The notes beneath the pieces were generated by a model that searched no databases, was not told the origin of the DNA, and saw nothing but the letters and a program-made list of their open reading frames with translations. Shown one piece after another: positions 52,313 to 62,248 of a DNA stretch of 64,000 nucleotides. Source of the DNA: Thermobifida halotolerans (GTDB lineage Bacteria; Actinomycetota; Actinomycetes; Streptosporangiales; Streptosporangiaceae). How positions within the stretch are numbered: the first letter of the stretch is position 1; each line of letters opens with the position of its first letter. Location: NCBI RefSeq assembly GCF_003574835.2, contig NZ_CP063196.1:2046001-2110000 (forward strand), given 5' to 3'. The position numbers were made by a program, and so were the translations under genes.

Positions 52313-54154
52313 GTGTCCATCCCCATCACCGGAGAAGTGGTTCGCCCTACGAGCGGATTGTTGTCCTCGATCACCTCACGGAAGGAATGGGTCTTCTTCG
52401 CCACCCTGTGGCGGTCGCACCCGTGGCTCACCGCGACATGGTGGGCCCTGATCCTGCTCCAAGGCGTCCTGCCCGCCGTCTTCGTCGTGGCGGTCGGCGT
52501 GCTCGTCGGCGCCCTCGCCGACGGCGCCCCGATCCGCACACCGCTGATCCTGATCGGCGCGGTCTTCGTCCTCATGCAGCTCCTGACGCCTCTGCACTCC
52601 CAGGTCGGTTCCCTCCTGGGCGAGCACGCCTCCGACCGGCTGCACGATCGCCTGCTCGTGGCCGCCGGCGCCCCCGAGGGTGTCGCGCACCTGGAGAACC
52701 GCGAGCACATGGACGAACTGACCGCCGCCCGGGACTTCGACCTCGGGATGAGCGGCCCGCCCCTGCACCTGTCCATGGGCATCATCGCGGGCGGCCTGGT
52801 CGAGGCGGTCGCGGGCCTGGCCCAGGCGGCCGTCCTGGCCGCCTACGCGTGGTGGGCGCCCCTCCTGGTGGGAGGAGCCTGGCTCTCCACCCACTGGCTG
52901 CTGCGCGAAAGCACCCAGTGGGACCGCAACACCGGCGAGGTCCTCGACGCCCAACGCCGCGCCGAGTACTCCTACAGGCTGGCGGTGGACTCCCCCGCCG
53001 CCAAGGAGATCCGGCTCTTCGGCCTCGCGAACTGGCTGACCGACCGCTTCGCCTCGGACCGGCGCACCCTCGTCGAACTGCGCTGGCAGGCCACCCGGCT
53101 GCGGCAGAAGCCGATGCGCTGGATGGTCCTGGTCCTCGTGGTCTCCGGAGGACTGTTCTTCTGGTCCCTGGGACGCGACGCCGCCACGGGCGCCATCGAC
53201 CTGGGCCAGGTGAGCACCTTCGCCTACGCGGCCGTCGGCGCGAGCGCCCTGGCCTTCGGCGGCCTGAACTGGGCCCTGTCCCTGGCCGCCGAAGGCGTGA
53301 TGTCGGTGCTGCGCGTGGAGAGGACGATGTCCTCGACCGCCGCGGCCCGCGCCGTGGTCTCCGGCCGGACCCCGGCGGAGGGCATGCCCGCAGCCGAGAT
53401 CCGGTTCCGCGACGTGACCTTCGTCTACCCGGGCATGTCCTCGCCGGTCCTCGACGGCCTCGACCTGACCATTCCGGCCGGCGGTTCGCTGGCCGTGGTC
53501 GGCGTCAACGGGGCGGGCAAGTCGACCCTGGTCAAGCTCCTGTGCCGTCTCTACGACCCGGTCTCGGGGACGATCGAGGTCGACGGCACGGACCTGAGGG
53601 ACCTGGACCTGGAGTCCTGGCGTCGCCGCATCAGCGCGATCTTCCAGGACTTCATCCGCTACGAACTCCCGCTCAAGGACAACGTCGCGCCCCTGGGCGC
53701 CACCCCCGAGGAGGTCCTCGAAGCCCTGGCGACCGCGGGCGCCGCGGGTCTGCGCGATCTGCAGACCGTGCTCTCCCCGGGGTATGAGAACGGCACCGAC
53801 CTGTCCGGAGGGCAGTGGCAGCGCATCGCCCTCGCCCGGGTCATGTGCGCTGTGCGCCAGGGCGCGGGCGTGGTCGTCCTGGACGAACCCACGGCCCAAC
53901 TGGACGTGCGCGGTGAGGCCGAGGTCTTCGACCGGGTGCTGGAGGCCACAGAGGGCTGCACCACCATCCTCATCTCCCACCGCTTCTCCACGGTCCGCCG
54001 CGCCGACCGGATCTGCGTCGTGGACCAGGGCCGGGTCGTGGAACTCGGGAGCCACGACGAACTCATGGCCCTCAAGGGCACCTATGCACGGCTCTTCGAA
54101 CTCCAGGCCGCGCGGTTCAACGAGGAACAGGACGGATCCGACGATGCCGCGTGA
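52313..54154 (+). CDS. ABC exporter half-transporter (membrane plus ATPase domains)
   Basis: A 613-residue protein from GTG 52313. The N-terminal transmembrane domain (about 1-330) has six hydrophobic segments (TATWWALILLQGVLPAVFVV, MVLVLVVSGGLFFWSLG and others). The ATPase domain has Walker A VVGVNGAGKSTLVKLLC, the signature LSGGQWQRIALARVM, Walker B VVVLDEPTAQL and the H-loop ILISHRFSTV. It overlaps the next ABC gene by 11 nt, so the two probably form a heterodimer. Export of a peptide or small metabolite from the locus that follows is inferred. Confidence 0.93.
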   Translation: MSIPITGEVVRPTSGLLSSITSRKEWVFFATLWRSHPWLTATWWALILLQGVLPAVFVVAVGVLVGALADGAPIRTPLILIGAVFVLMQLLTPLHSQVGSLLGEHASDRLHDRLLVAAGAPEGVAHLENREHMDELTAARDFDLGMSGPPLHLSMGIIAGGLVEAVAGLAQAAVLAAYAWWAPLLVGGAWLSTHWLLRESTQWDRNTGEVLDAQRRAEYSYRLAVDSPAAKEIRLFGLANWLTDRFASDRRTLVELRWQATRLRQKPMRWMVLVLVVSGGLFFWSLGRDAATGAIDLGQVSTFAYAAVGASALAFGGLNWALSLAAEGVMSVLRVERTMSSTAAARAVVSGRTPAEGMPAAEIRFRDVTFVYPGMSSPVLDGLDLTIPAGGSLAVVGVNGAGKSTLVKLLCRLYDPVSGTIEVDGTDLRDLDLESWRRRISAIFQDFIRYELPLKDNVAPLGATPEEVLEALATAGAAGLRDLQTVLSPGYENGTDLSGGQWQRIALARVMCAVRQGAGVVVLDEPTAQLDVRGEAEVFDRVLEATEGCTTILISHRFSTVRRADRICVVDQGRVVELGSHDELMALKGTYARLFELQAARFNEEQDGSDDAA

Positions 54155-55943
54155 GGACCACCCCCTGCCCTCCTCCTGGCGGGCACTGGGCCGCATACTC
54201 CGACTGGGGTGGACGGCCTCCCCCGGACTCATCGCCGTCGCGTTCGCCACCACGGTCGGTGCCGCCCTACCCGACGTCCTGGTCGCCGCCGCACTGGCGT
54301 GGCTCGCCGAGGCGGTGCTCTTCGGCGGCCAGGTCGACATGATCACCGCCGCCGTACTCCTGGGAGCGCTGGCCGCCCTGAGCTGGCTGCTGCGCGTGGT
54401 GGGCGAGAGGGCCAACCGTCGCTTCGCCGACCGTGCCGCGGTGTTCATGGAAGCGCACGTGGTGCGGCTGCAGAGCGGCATCCCCTCCCTGGAGCACCAC
54501 GAACGCCCCGCCTACGTCAACCGCGTCCAGCTGCTGCGGGACCACGCCGATACCCTCAGCGAGGTCTACCAGTACCTGTTCCAGGCGATCGGCGCCCTTT
54601 TGCGCCTGGGCCTGACCATGGCGCTGTTGATGACCATCCACCCCCTGCTCGGACTGCTGTGCCTGTTCGCCGTGCCCACCGCCCTGGTCTCCCACTGGCG
54701 GGGCGGGGTGGAGCACGCTCTGCAGGAGAGGGTCGGACACCACGAGCGCCTGGCACGGCACCTCTTCCTGCTCGGCACGAAGGCGTCCCCCGGGCGCGAG
54801 CTCCGCGTCACCCGGGCCCGGGAGCGCGTACGCCAGGGGCGTCACCAGGCTTGGGCCGCGCGCCACCGGATCATGTCCCGGGCCCGGTGGACCACCGCGG
54901 CGTGGCAGTCGGCGGCGCTGGCGGTCTTCAGCTGCGCGTTCGTCGCCTCCGTCGTGTGGGTGGCGACGGGCACCGGCTCGGCGGCCGACGTCGTCCTGCT
55001 GCTCACCGCCGGAAGCCGTCTGGCCCAGTACATCGGCCAGACGCTGCGCCAGGTCCACTTCCTGCGCACGATCTGGCTGGAGGGGGGCCGCCGCCTGCTG
55101 TGGCTGGAGGAACTGTCCGCAGCCTCCACCGGGCGGAGCGTCGCGGCCGCGCCGGAGCGGATGCGCTCCGGCATCACCGTGGAGAACGTCTCGTTCGGCT
55201 ACCCGGGGACGGACCGGCGGATCCTGGACGGTGTCTCACTCCACCTTCCGGCGGGAGCGGTGGTGGCCGTCGTCGGAGAGAACGGGGCCGGCAAGTCCAC
55301 CCTGGTCAAGCTCCTGGCCAAGATGTACGAACCCGACGCGGGACGGATCCTCGTCGACGGCCGCGACCTGGCCGACGTGCCGGCCGACGCCTGGCGTACC
55401 CGGCTCTCGGGCGCCTTCCAGGATTTCGCGCGCTTCGAGTACCCGCTGCGCCTGTCCATCGGCCTCGGTGATCTGCCCAGGGCCGATGACGGGGAGGCCG
55501 TCGGTCGGGCGGTCGAGCGGGCGGACGCGCGCGCCCTGGTCGAACGGCTCGACAGGGGGCTGGACACACAGCTCGGCAATACGTGGGCCGATGGGGCCGA
55601 GCTGTCCGAGGGACAGTGGCAGAAGGTCGCGCTCGCCCGCGGCTACATGCGCGACCATCCCCTGCTCCTGCTCCTGGACGAGCCCGCCTCCGCCCTGGAC
55701 GCCGAGACCGAGTACCTGCTGTTCGAACGGTACGCGGAGCGAGCCCGGGCCCTGAAGCACCGGGACCACATCACGCTCCTGGTCTCGCACCGCTTCTCCA
55801 CCGTGCGTATGGCCGACCTCATCGTCGTCATGGACGGGGCGCGGGTGATCGAGCAGGGCACCCACGCAGAACTCATGGAGTTCGGCGGACGCTACGCCGA
55901 TCTGTACGGGATCCAGGCCCGCGCCTACCGAATCGAGAGGTGA
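54144..55943 (+). CDS. ABC exporter half-transporter, second subunit
   Basis: A 599-residue protein from ATG 54144. The membrane domain is at the N-terminus (PGLIAVAFATTVGAALPDVL, VFSCAFVASVVWVATGTGSA). The ATPase domain has Walker A VVGENGAGKSTLVKLLA, a divergent signature LSEGQWQKVALARGY (Glu in place of the second Gly), Walker B LLLLLDEPASALD and LLVSHRFSTV. Partner of the preceding gene, overlapping by 11 nt. The altered signature motif suggests one of the two ATP sites may be degenerate. Confidence 0.93.
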   Translation: MPREDHPLPSSWRALGRILRLGWTASPGLIAVAFATTVGAALPDVLVAAALAWLAEAVLFGGQVDMITAAVLLGALAALSWLLRVVGERANRRFADRAAVFMEAHVVRLQSGIPSLEHHERPAYVNRVQLLRDHADTLSEVYQYLFQAIGALLRLGLTMALLMTIHPLLGLLCLFAVPTALVSHWRGGVEHALQERVGHHERLARHLFLLGTKASPGRELRVTRARERVRQGRHQAWAARHRIMSRARWTTAAWQSAALAVFSCAFVASVVWVATGTGSAADVVLLLTAGSRLAQYIGQTLRQVHFLRTIWLEGGRRLLWLEELSAASTGRSVAAAPERMRSGITVENVSFGYPGTDRRILDGVSLHLPAGAVVAVVGENGAGKSTLVKLLAKMYEPDAGRILVDGRDLADVPADAWRTRLSGAFQDFARFEYPLRLSIGLGDLPRADDGEAVGRAVERADARALVERLDRGLDTQLGNTWADGAELSEGQWQKVALARGYMRDHPLLLLLDEPASALDAETEYLLFERYAERARALKHRDHITLLVSHRFSTVRMADLIVVMDGARVIEQGTHAELMEFGGRYADLYGIQARAYRIER

Positions 55944-55948
55944 CCACC

Positions 55949-56822
55949 GTGAACCCCCGGTACCCCCTGTGGGAACTCCTGGGACGGCCGAGCAGCTTCG
56001 GAGTTCCCGAGTACACGGCCACGCACGCCCGGGGAGTCCGCGTCCGCTTCGCCGGCGACCGGTGGCGCCTGTGCGCGACCAGCGGCCTGTGGAGCTCCAA
56101 CCTGGGCTACGGGAATCAGCGCGTCGCCGAGGCGGTAGGGACAGCCCTGATCGACCACTCCTCCCTGAGCCTGTTCCGGGGTGGCCACAGTCCCGCCGTC
56201 GAGGCGGCCCACGCGCTCCTTGGGGTCTGCGGCCAGGACCACTACGGCCGGGTCCTGTTCGCCACCTGTCGCCACAGGGTTCGGCCGGACCGGTCCCTAC
56301 TTCGCCGGCCAGGAGTGGCCCGAGCCGCCCGACATCCTGCTGGCTTCCAAGGGACTGACCAACGGCACGTGCGCGGCGGCCGCGGTCGTGGCCTCGACGG
56401 AGGTCCTGTCGGTGTTCACCCGGGCCGATGCCTCCCTCGTCCACGCGGAGACGCAGGCCGGTTCCCCCTCCACCTGCGCGGCGATCACCGCGGTGACGGG
56501 TGAGATGGAGCGGCTCGACGCGCTCCAGAACGGGAAGCGGGGTCCGCAGGACTGGACAAGCTCCTCGAATCCATCAGCGACCACCCCCTTGTGAGTTCCA
56601 CCGGCGGCGCAGGATGCTTCCGGGCGATACGGCTGCGCACGCCGGGCAAGATCGCAGCCGCGGCGGCCGTCGACAGGATCCACGCGGCCGGCGCCGTCGT
56701 GAGTCCCGGCCCCGGCTGCGTCCAGCTGGCTCCCGCTCTCGTCTACGAACCCGATGACCTGGAGGAGCTGGAGCACGCCCTGCGTACAGGGCTGGACGGA
56801 ACCGCGGAAAGATCCTCCTGAC
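55949..56822 (+). pseudogene. Class III aminotransferase, internally deleted and frameshifted
   Basis: From GTG 55949 (6 nt after the ABC stop) the first part is intact: YPLWELLGRPSSFGVPEYTA, RWRLCATSGLWSSNLGYGNQ, LIDHSSLSLFRGGHSP. Near 56275 about 150-200 residues, including the PLP-Lys approach region, are deleted. GFGRTGPYFAGQEWPEPPDI, LLASKGLTNGTCAAAAVV (the Lys-containing SKG-L-T segment) and HAETQAGSPSTCAAITAV continue in another frame. The end (GAVVSPGPGCVQLAPALVYE) lies in a third. Sequence style is that of aminotransferases found in RiPP (daptide-like) loci with twin ABC exporters. Confidence 0.75.
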
Positions 56823-56839
56823 GGAAGGCGTGGCCTCGC

Positions 56840-58040
56840 CTTGACAGGGAACGTGCACAGCCCGAGTTTTCCCGCAGCCCGGGAGAACCCCTACGATCCG
56901 CCGAGCTCCTGTCGAGGGCGGTACGGCCCCTACCGGGTGGCGCTTGCCCGCGGCGGCCACGCCTGGATGGTCACGGACTTCGAGACGGTTAGGACGGTCC
57001 TGGCGGACGTGCGTTTCAGCTCCGACTCGACCACCCCCGCCTATCCTGGCCTTCCCTCTCTCCTCCGAACGCCACGTGCCGGGCCACTTCCTGTCCATGG
57101 ATCCACCCGAGCACACCGCAATGCGCAAACTGGTCACCTCCGACTTCAGCGCGGCCCGCGTCCGGCGCCTGCGTCCCAAGGCGGACGCGGTCGTGGCCAG
57201 CCTGATCGACGCCCTGATCGCAGGAGGGGCGTCGTCCGGCGACCTGGTGGCGACGGTGGCGGTTCCGCTTCCCGGTGCGGGTACAGCGGAAATGTTCGGT
57301 GTGCCGGACGAGTCAGAGGCCGGTCTTCATGGACTGCGCTCGCAAGCTCCAGGTCCAGGACGTGGCGACGGCACAGCGTGTCGCGGTCAGTGGGCGAACA
57401 AACCGTCTGCTCACGAAGATGATCGACGCGAAAGCGGGCCCTCCTGGCGGCGACATCCTCTCCCGGCTCGCCACGCTCCGAGCCGACGGCGAACTGATCA
57501 CGGCACAAGCCGTCGGCATCGCCAGCCTCATTCTCGTGGCTGGCCTGGAGACGGACGGTGGCCGGGCTGTTCTCCCTGACGATGCTCTCTCTGCCCAGGG
57601 ACGAGAACCAACGCTGCCGGATGAGTGAGTGCCCCCGGCGATGGGCCGCCCCGGCCGTTGACGAGTCGCTGCGCTACTGGACCGTCATCCAACACGGCGT
57701 GGCCCGGGTATCCACTCACGGCGTGGAGATCGGAGGGCAATTGATCCGCGAAGGTGATGCCGTCATCGTCCACCTGCCCACGATCAACCGCGACCCGTCC
57801 GTCTTCCCGAATTCTGACGATTTCGGCATGACGAGAAACACACGAGGGCACTTGGCTTTCGGCTACGGAGTACATCGCTGCCTTGGAAGTTCAGTAGCGC
57901 AGATACAAGCGGAACTGGCGATCGCCGCGCTCTTCGAGCGGCTCCCCAAGCTCCGCCTCACCACGCCAGAGGGCCTCTTCGGTTTCTTGGACCACGTGCT
58001 GGTCTACGGCCTGCGAGAGTTGAACGTCACATGGTCTTGA
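56840..58040 (+). pseudogene. Cytochrome P450, multiple frameshifts
   Basis: Successive frames give ENPYDPPSSCRGRYGPYRVA, WMVTDFETVRTVLADVRFSS, PGHFLSMDPPEHTAMRKLVT and SDFSAARVRRLRPKADAVVA, then GDILSRLATLRADGELITAQ, GIASLILVAGLETD (I-helix), VDESLRYWTVIQHGVARV (K-helix ExxR) and the heme loop FGYGVHRCLGSSVAQIQAEL. The order is complete for a P450 of about 400 residues, but at least three shifts are needed. The locus was probably inactivated together with the aminotransferase. Confidence 0.82.
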
Positions 58041-58147
58041 CGCTCCTTCAAGAGAGGGGAGGCACGTAGGCCATTCCTCACAGCAGTCATGAGACCGTGT
58101 GTGAACAACACACAGGAAGCGGATCCGACCGGTGGCGGGAGAGATGT

Positions 58148-58261
58148 GATCGCGAGCACCGCGCAGATGTACGAGGAATTGGCAGACGAGTTCGACCAGG
58201 CAGTTCCTTTCTACATCTGGCGGCTCGCCGAGCGGATCAAGACCGCGGGGCTGTTTGGTCC
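58148..58261 (+). pseudogene. 5' fragment of an unidentified gene cut by an IS5-derived fragment
   Basis: A frame with ASTAQMYEELADEFDQAVPF and WRLAERIKTAGLFGPADK has natural-looking composition and may be the beginning of a methyltransferase-like protein, but only about 38 residues remain before transposase sequence starts. Identification is weak. Confidence 0.25.
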
Positions 58262-58510
58262 GGCCGACAAGGGCCTGTGTCGGCCTGCCCTCCGGAGGTG
58301 GTGTCTGTCCGTTCAGGGGCCGGGGCAAGCCACGGTGGAAGAAGGACGTCAACTCCGCCCACGCCAGGCTCCGCAGCCCCGGCGAGCGGGCCGTCGCCCG
58401 GTTGGAGAACCGGCACGTCCTCCGCCGGGTGCGGTGCTGCCCGCACCGGGTCGGCGAACTCGTTCGAGTGGTGCTGGTCCTGCAACTCCGCGAAGCAGGA
58501 CGGAAAAGGT
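58262..58510 (+). mobile_element. IS5-family transposase 3' fragment
   Basis: RGRGKPRWKKDVNSAHARLR, SPGERAVARLENRHVLRRVR, CCPHRVGELVRVVLVLQLRE is the C-terminal part of an IS5-type DDE transposase different from copies 1-3. Its last 80 bp are nearly repeated at 50958-51044. No left end is present. Confidence 0.7.
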
Positions 58511-58892
58511 TCACGGTGTCCCGGTACCGGTTCAGGGGGTATGCCCTTCCGGCCCCGTGGACCTCGCGACTTACAACCTGTTGAGGAACCGCGGAGAGCT
58601 CGTTGCGTTGAGAGACGCACGGCGGGTTCGAAGGACGAACCGTGGAAACCTGCCGTGGGCAATCGCAGCAAGGCGCCACGGTCCGACCCTACTGGTGCGG
58701 TGTCCTTCAACAGGGCGCTGCCTCCGTTGCACACATGTGGCCGGTTTCGGCCATTTCTGGTTGGCTTTCCGCGTTTTCCGGTGTGACCTGGGTTGACGTG
58801 TTTCCCGGATTCTTCGGATGATCTCCGCCGTTCTCCGGTTTTCTCTACAGTGGTGCCGCTTGGCGGACTAATAGAGGCGCGGAGGCTGTCGG
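58511..58892. other. Promoter-bearing stretch before the polymorphic toxin gene
   Basis: No gene supported. AT-richer tracts near 58720-58860 (TTGACG at 58794 among them) suggest a promoter; GGAGG at 58881 is the ribosome-binding site of the toxin gene. Confidence 0.4.
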
Positions 58893-61718
58893 GTGAGCGG
58901 CGACGGAGTGATCAACCCCGACAGGATCCTGATTCCGGACGCGGATCCCGATGCGATCGAGGCCGCGGGCAAGGCCCTCAAGGGCGACGCGGGCGACATC
59001 GCCCAGGCCGGCCACGACATCAAAACCTCCTGGTCCGGCCTGGAGGGCCACTACCTCGCCCCTGAGTCCGAGGAACTGCTGGCCGCGGTCGATCCGGTCG
59101 CCGACGACGGCGACACCATGGACGACAGGATCACCACGGTCGGCCAGGCCCTCATCGACTTCGCCGAGGAGATCCGCCCCCTGCTGGCCCGGTGGAAGAG
59201 CCTCAAAGCCGACGCCGAGACCATGGCCGACCAGATCACCGAGGCGGGCGAGGACTGGACCAAGGACGAGGACCGGGTCGAGGCCCACAACCAGCTCAAC
59301 GACGACCTGGCCGCGGTGCAGACCGACTACCAGGCGGCCGAACGCGAGTGCGCCAACACCATCACCGCCCTGGTCGAGGGCGGCACCCGCTTCATCGCCG
59401 CGCACCTGGACGGCTCCACCGTCGCCGATGACGGCGAGATGGTCTACGGCCTGGCCGAGGCCCCCCAGGGCAGGGAAACCGCGTGGGCCACCCCCCAGGA
59501 CCACGACGCGCCCTGGTGGGCCGATGTCGGCGCGGCGCTGTGGGACATCGGTGCGGGCACCGTCACCGACGTCGCGAGCATGGTGGGCCTCTACCACGAC
59601 CAACGCGGCTGGGGCGTCAGTTCCCTGAGCGAGTGGGGCGCCAACTTCCGCGACTACCAGCTCGACTCCCTGGAAGGCGCCGCCTACCTGACCGGCCTCT
59701 ACGACGGCACCACGTGGGGTGTGGACTCTCCCGGCCAGTGGTGGGGCAACTTCTCCGGCGCGTGGAAGGAGGTCGGCCACTCCATCGTGCCCTGGCGGGA
59801 ATGGGACACCCGACCCGGCTACGTGATCACCACCGGGGTGGTCAACATCGGCAGCATGGTCGCCGGTACGGCACTGACCGCCACCGGGGTGGGCGCGGTG
59901 GTCGGTGCGCCGCTGCTGGCCTGGCGCGGCACCCGCGTCATGCGCACCATCAGCAACCTCGGCGACATCCTGCCCAACTCCCCACTGGACCGCTTCGACC
60001 CCGCCTCCCACCTCGGCAACCTCCTGGGCGGCCGCTCCCCCGGCGAGGTCACCACCGACCTGGGCGACACCACCGACGCCCTGAACACTCCCCCCACACG
60101 CATCGACGCCCTCAACGACGCCCTGACCAACGCCAACAACTTCGGCCACCCGCCGAGCGGAGACAGCGGCACCCCACCCGGCAATACCCCCGATACCGGT
60201 GATGTCTCACCCACACGCCCCGGCGGCGACGAACCGGCCGCCACCGCCGACTCCGAGGACCACCGACCGCCACAGCAGCCCGGCGACAGTGAACAGCCCG
60301 CCCAAGACACCCACGACGGCACCGACAGCGGCGAGGACGGTGGCACCGGAGGCAGCGCCTCGCTCGCCCGCACCCCCGACACCACTCCCTCGGACACCGG
60401 CCAGGCGGCCGAGCTTCCCACCACCGAGCAGATCCTTCGGTTGCATGAGGAGATCGAGCACTTCCTCAGGCAGAATGCGGAGGTTCCGGTCGGCGCGGGC
60501 GTGGGCGGCCACAGCCCGGGCGGCGGCCTGCCGGACTCCTTCGACCCCACCGCCCACCACGACACGCCCGGTTCCACCCCGGGCAGCAGGTCGGAAGGCC
60601 CCGCCGACCTGCCCGGCGCGGAAGGCGGGGACGGAGGCCCGGGCTCCGGAGAGTACAGCCGTAGCGGCACGCTGGACCTCGGCGGCGGAGGCTCCGGCCA
60701 CGGCCCCGCCGACGGCTCCCCCACCTCTCCCGGCCCGGGAGACGGCGGTGGTCCGGGCTCCGGTTCCGGTGGCGGCGAACTGCCCCCGCCCGTCCGCATC
60801 GGCGCGGACCACCCACTGGCTCCCGAACCGGGCAAGCCGTTCGGCAGGGACGGCGGTCTGGCTCCCAACGCCCGGTACGAGGTTGTCGACTCCTCCGGCA
60901 GACCGCGCGGCACCTACATCACCGACGCCGACGGCAACATCGACCGCATCCGCATCGACCAGAACAGCCCCCTGGCTCCTGGGCGTGACGACCGATTCGG
61001 GGAGAACGAGGATCTGGACCCCGACGCGCGGTACGAGGTTGTCGACGCGGCTGGCAGGCCGCGCGGCACCTACACCACTGACGCCAACGGAGAAATCACT
61101 AAGCTTGAGACCCGGTCTGGAAAGCCTAGAAGTTGGAACCCTGAACTGCGCAATCCGCGCCCTGACATGACCTATGTGGTGGATGGCCGGTACACCTACC
61201 GCACTGACCATCTGGCTCGCACGGTTTCCATGGAGGGGGAACTCGAACTCAGAAAGGGGTTCCGTGGACCGGACCAAACTCCGATCGGCCATGAGGGAAG
61301 GGACGAGTACAGAGATCTCAACCAGGAGACCCTCAGGCAGTTCGAAGAAAAATACGGTCGCACCCCGCAGTCCGGTGAGGTCCCCTTGTATGAGAATGCA
61401 AGGTGGAACGGTGGGCACCTTGTCGGTACACAATTCAACGGCCCTGGCGAGCGTATCAATATGGTCCCCATGCTGGAGGCCATCAACCAAGCAAAAATTC
61501 CCAACGCCAACCATGTCAACAACTTCTATAGACTAGAGGAGCATTGGGCTGACCTGTTGAGGCGGCAGCCGCCACCCAAAATCCATGTGAAGATCAACTG
61601 TATTTACAGTTCTGATATGAAATCTCCTCGGACGATTCGAGTGGATTACTCGGTTGACGGGATTCCTGCAGATCCAGTCCGTCTCCCCATGAATGCCCCT
61701 CCGCTGAGGGCAGAATAG
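58893..61718 (+). CDS. Polymorphic toxin with WXG100/LXG-like N-terminus and nonspecific-nuclease C-terminal tip
   Basis: A 941-residue protein from GTG 58893 after GGAGG. Residues 1-190 are helical with the ESX/WXG-like pattern (DIAQAGHDIKTSWSGLEGHY, then EAHNQLNDDLAAVQTDYQAA). A second part to about 350 includes a hydrophobic stretch (VVNIGSMVAGTALTATGVGA). About 400-650 is a Pro/Gly/Asp-rich linker. Two repeats follow (NARYEVVDSSGRPRGTYITD and DARYEVVDAAGRPRGTYTTD). Residues about 745-941 form an Endonuclease_NS_2-like tip: ENARWNGGHLVGTQFNGPGE RINMVPM with the catalytic His at 842. No signal peptide, consistent with type VII export. Base composition drops in the tip, indicating a swapped module. 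Confidence 0.85.
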   Translation: MSGDGVINPDRILIPDADPDAIEAAGKALKGDAGDIAQAGHDIKTSWSGLEGHYLAPESEELLAAVDPVADDGDTMDDRITTVGQALIDFAEEIRPLLARWKSLKADAETMADQITEAGEDWTKDEDRVEAHNQLNDDLAAVQTDYQAAERECANTITALVEGGTRFIAAHLDGSTVADDGEMVYGLAEAPQGRETAWATPQDHDAPWWADVGAALWDIGAGTVTDVASMVGLYHDQRGWGVSSLSEWGANFRDYQLDSLEGAAYLTGLYDGTTWGVDSPGQWWGNFSGAWKEVGHSIVPWREWDTRPGYVITTGVVNIGSMVAGTALTATGVGAVVGAPLLAWRGTRVMRTISNLGDILPNSPLDRFDPASHLGNLLGGRSPGEVTTDLGDTTDALNTPPTRIDALNDALTNANNFGHPPSGDSGTPPGNTPDTGDVSPTRPGGDEPAATADSEDHRPPQQPGDSEQPAQDTHDGTDSGEDGGTGGSASLARTPDTTPSDTGQAAELPTTEQILRLHEEIEHFLRQNAEVPVGAGVGGHSPGGGLPDSFDPTAHHDTPGSTPGSRSEGPADLPGAEGGDGGPGSGEYSRSGTLDLGGGGSGHGPADGSPTSPGPGDGGGPGSGSGGGELPPPVRIGADHPLAPEPGKPFGRDGGLAPNARYEVVDSSGRPRGTYITDADGNIDRIRIDQNSPLAPGRDDRFGENEDLDPDARYEVVDAAGRPRGTYTTDANGEITKLETRSGKPRSWNPELRNPRPDMTYVVDGRYTYRTDHLARTVSMEGELELRKGFRGPDQTPIGHEGRDEYRDLNQETLRQFEEKYGRTPQSGEVPLYENARWNGGHLVGTQFNGPGERINMVPMLEAINQAKIPNANHVNNFYRLEEHWADLLRRQPPPKIHVKINCIYSSDMKSPRTIRVDYSVDGIPADPVRLPMNAPPLRAE

Positions 61719-61733
61719 GTCAGAGGAAAAGTC

Positions 61734-62183
61734 ATGACTGAGGATCGAATGCGACCAGAAGAACAGGAAGAGTACCTGAGAAGGATGGCGCTGTCCCTCC
61801 TGGGAGCTACCGTTGGGGAGTGGAGGGAGTTGAATTTTTACTATCGGGGGATCGTGGATATTTCAACTGCGCGATTCGAAGTTGTGAGAAAGGACGGATC
61901 GAGGGAGAGGATCTCTCCTCCAGAGGAGGCGTGCGAGGTGATGGACGACCTTCGGGTAAATATGTTGATTCCTGGGAAGGGGACTTGGTATTCATCTTCC
62001 TTTGTTTTGGAGTATCCTAATTACTACCACATTTCTTACGATTATGACAATGAGCCGGAATTTGCTTTCTCTCCGAGTAGTGCGAGCTACGCTCTCGACC
62101 TCCAGTATTTCCCGCGCGATGAGGAGCACATTCCTGACTGGCTGCGTCAGAAGCTCCGGGAGGCGGAGAGCGGCCAGGGGTAG
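61734..62183 (+). CDS. YezG-like immunity protein 1
   Basis: A 149-residue protein 15 bp after the toxin gene. RMALSLLGATVGEWRELNFY, YYHISYDYDNEPEF and the end LDLQYFPRDEEHIPDWLRQK match the YezG/DUF600 immunity fold (Y-x-Y-D-x-E-P-x-F, then F-P-R-x-x-x-x-I-P-x-W-L). Position directly after the nuclease tip makes it the cognate immunity protein. AT-rich codon use matches the toxin tip and differs from the genome. The last 35 codons are in the 170-bp repeat. Confidence 0.85.
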   Translation: MTEDRMRPEEQEEYLRRMALSLLGATVGEWRELNFYYRGIVDISTARFEVVRKDGSRERISPPEEACEVMDDLRVNMLIPGKGTWYSSSFVLEYPNYYHISYDYDNEPEFAFSPSSASYALDLQYFPRDEEHIPDWLRQKLREAESGQG

Positions 62184-62248
62184 TCTCCGCTGTCCCGATA
62201 CCGTCTCGCTGGCAGGTGCTTTTCCATCGGGCTTCCACCGCACGGGCG
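62079..62248 (+). repeat. 170-bp direct repeat A (immunity 3' end plus spacer)
   Basis: Identical to 62783-62952 except for about three base changes; offset exactly 704 bp. It contains the last 35 codons of the immunity gene and 65 bp of following DNA. Such homology can drive module exchange. Confidence 0.9.

Noticed and set aside
52376-54481. A 701-codon minus-strand open frame opposite the first ABC exporter
   Set aside because: Antisense shadow produced by high GC; repetitive Gly/Asp/His-rich translation.
58893-61718. Toxin body as an adhesin or Rhs protein
   Set aside because: No YD repeats, no signal peptide, no filamentous haemagglutinin motif; the N-terminus is helical and WXG-like.
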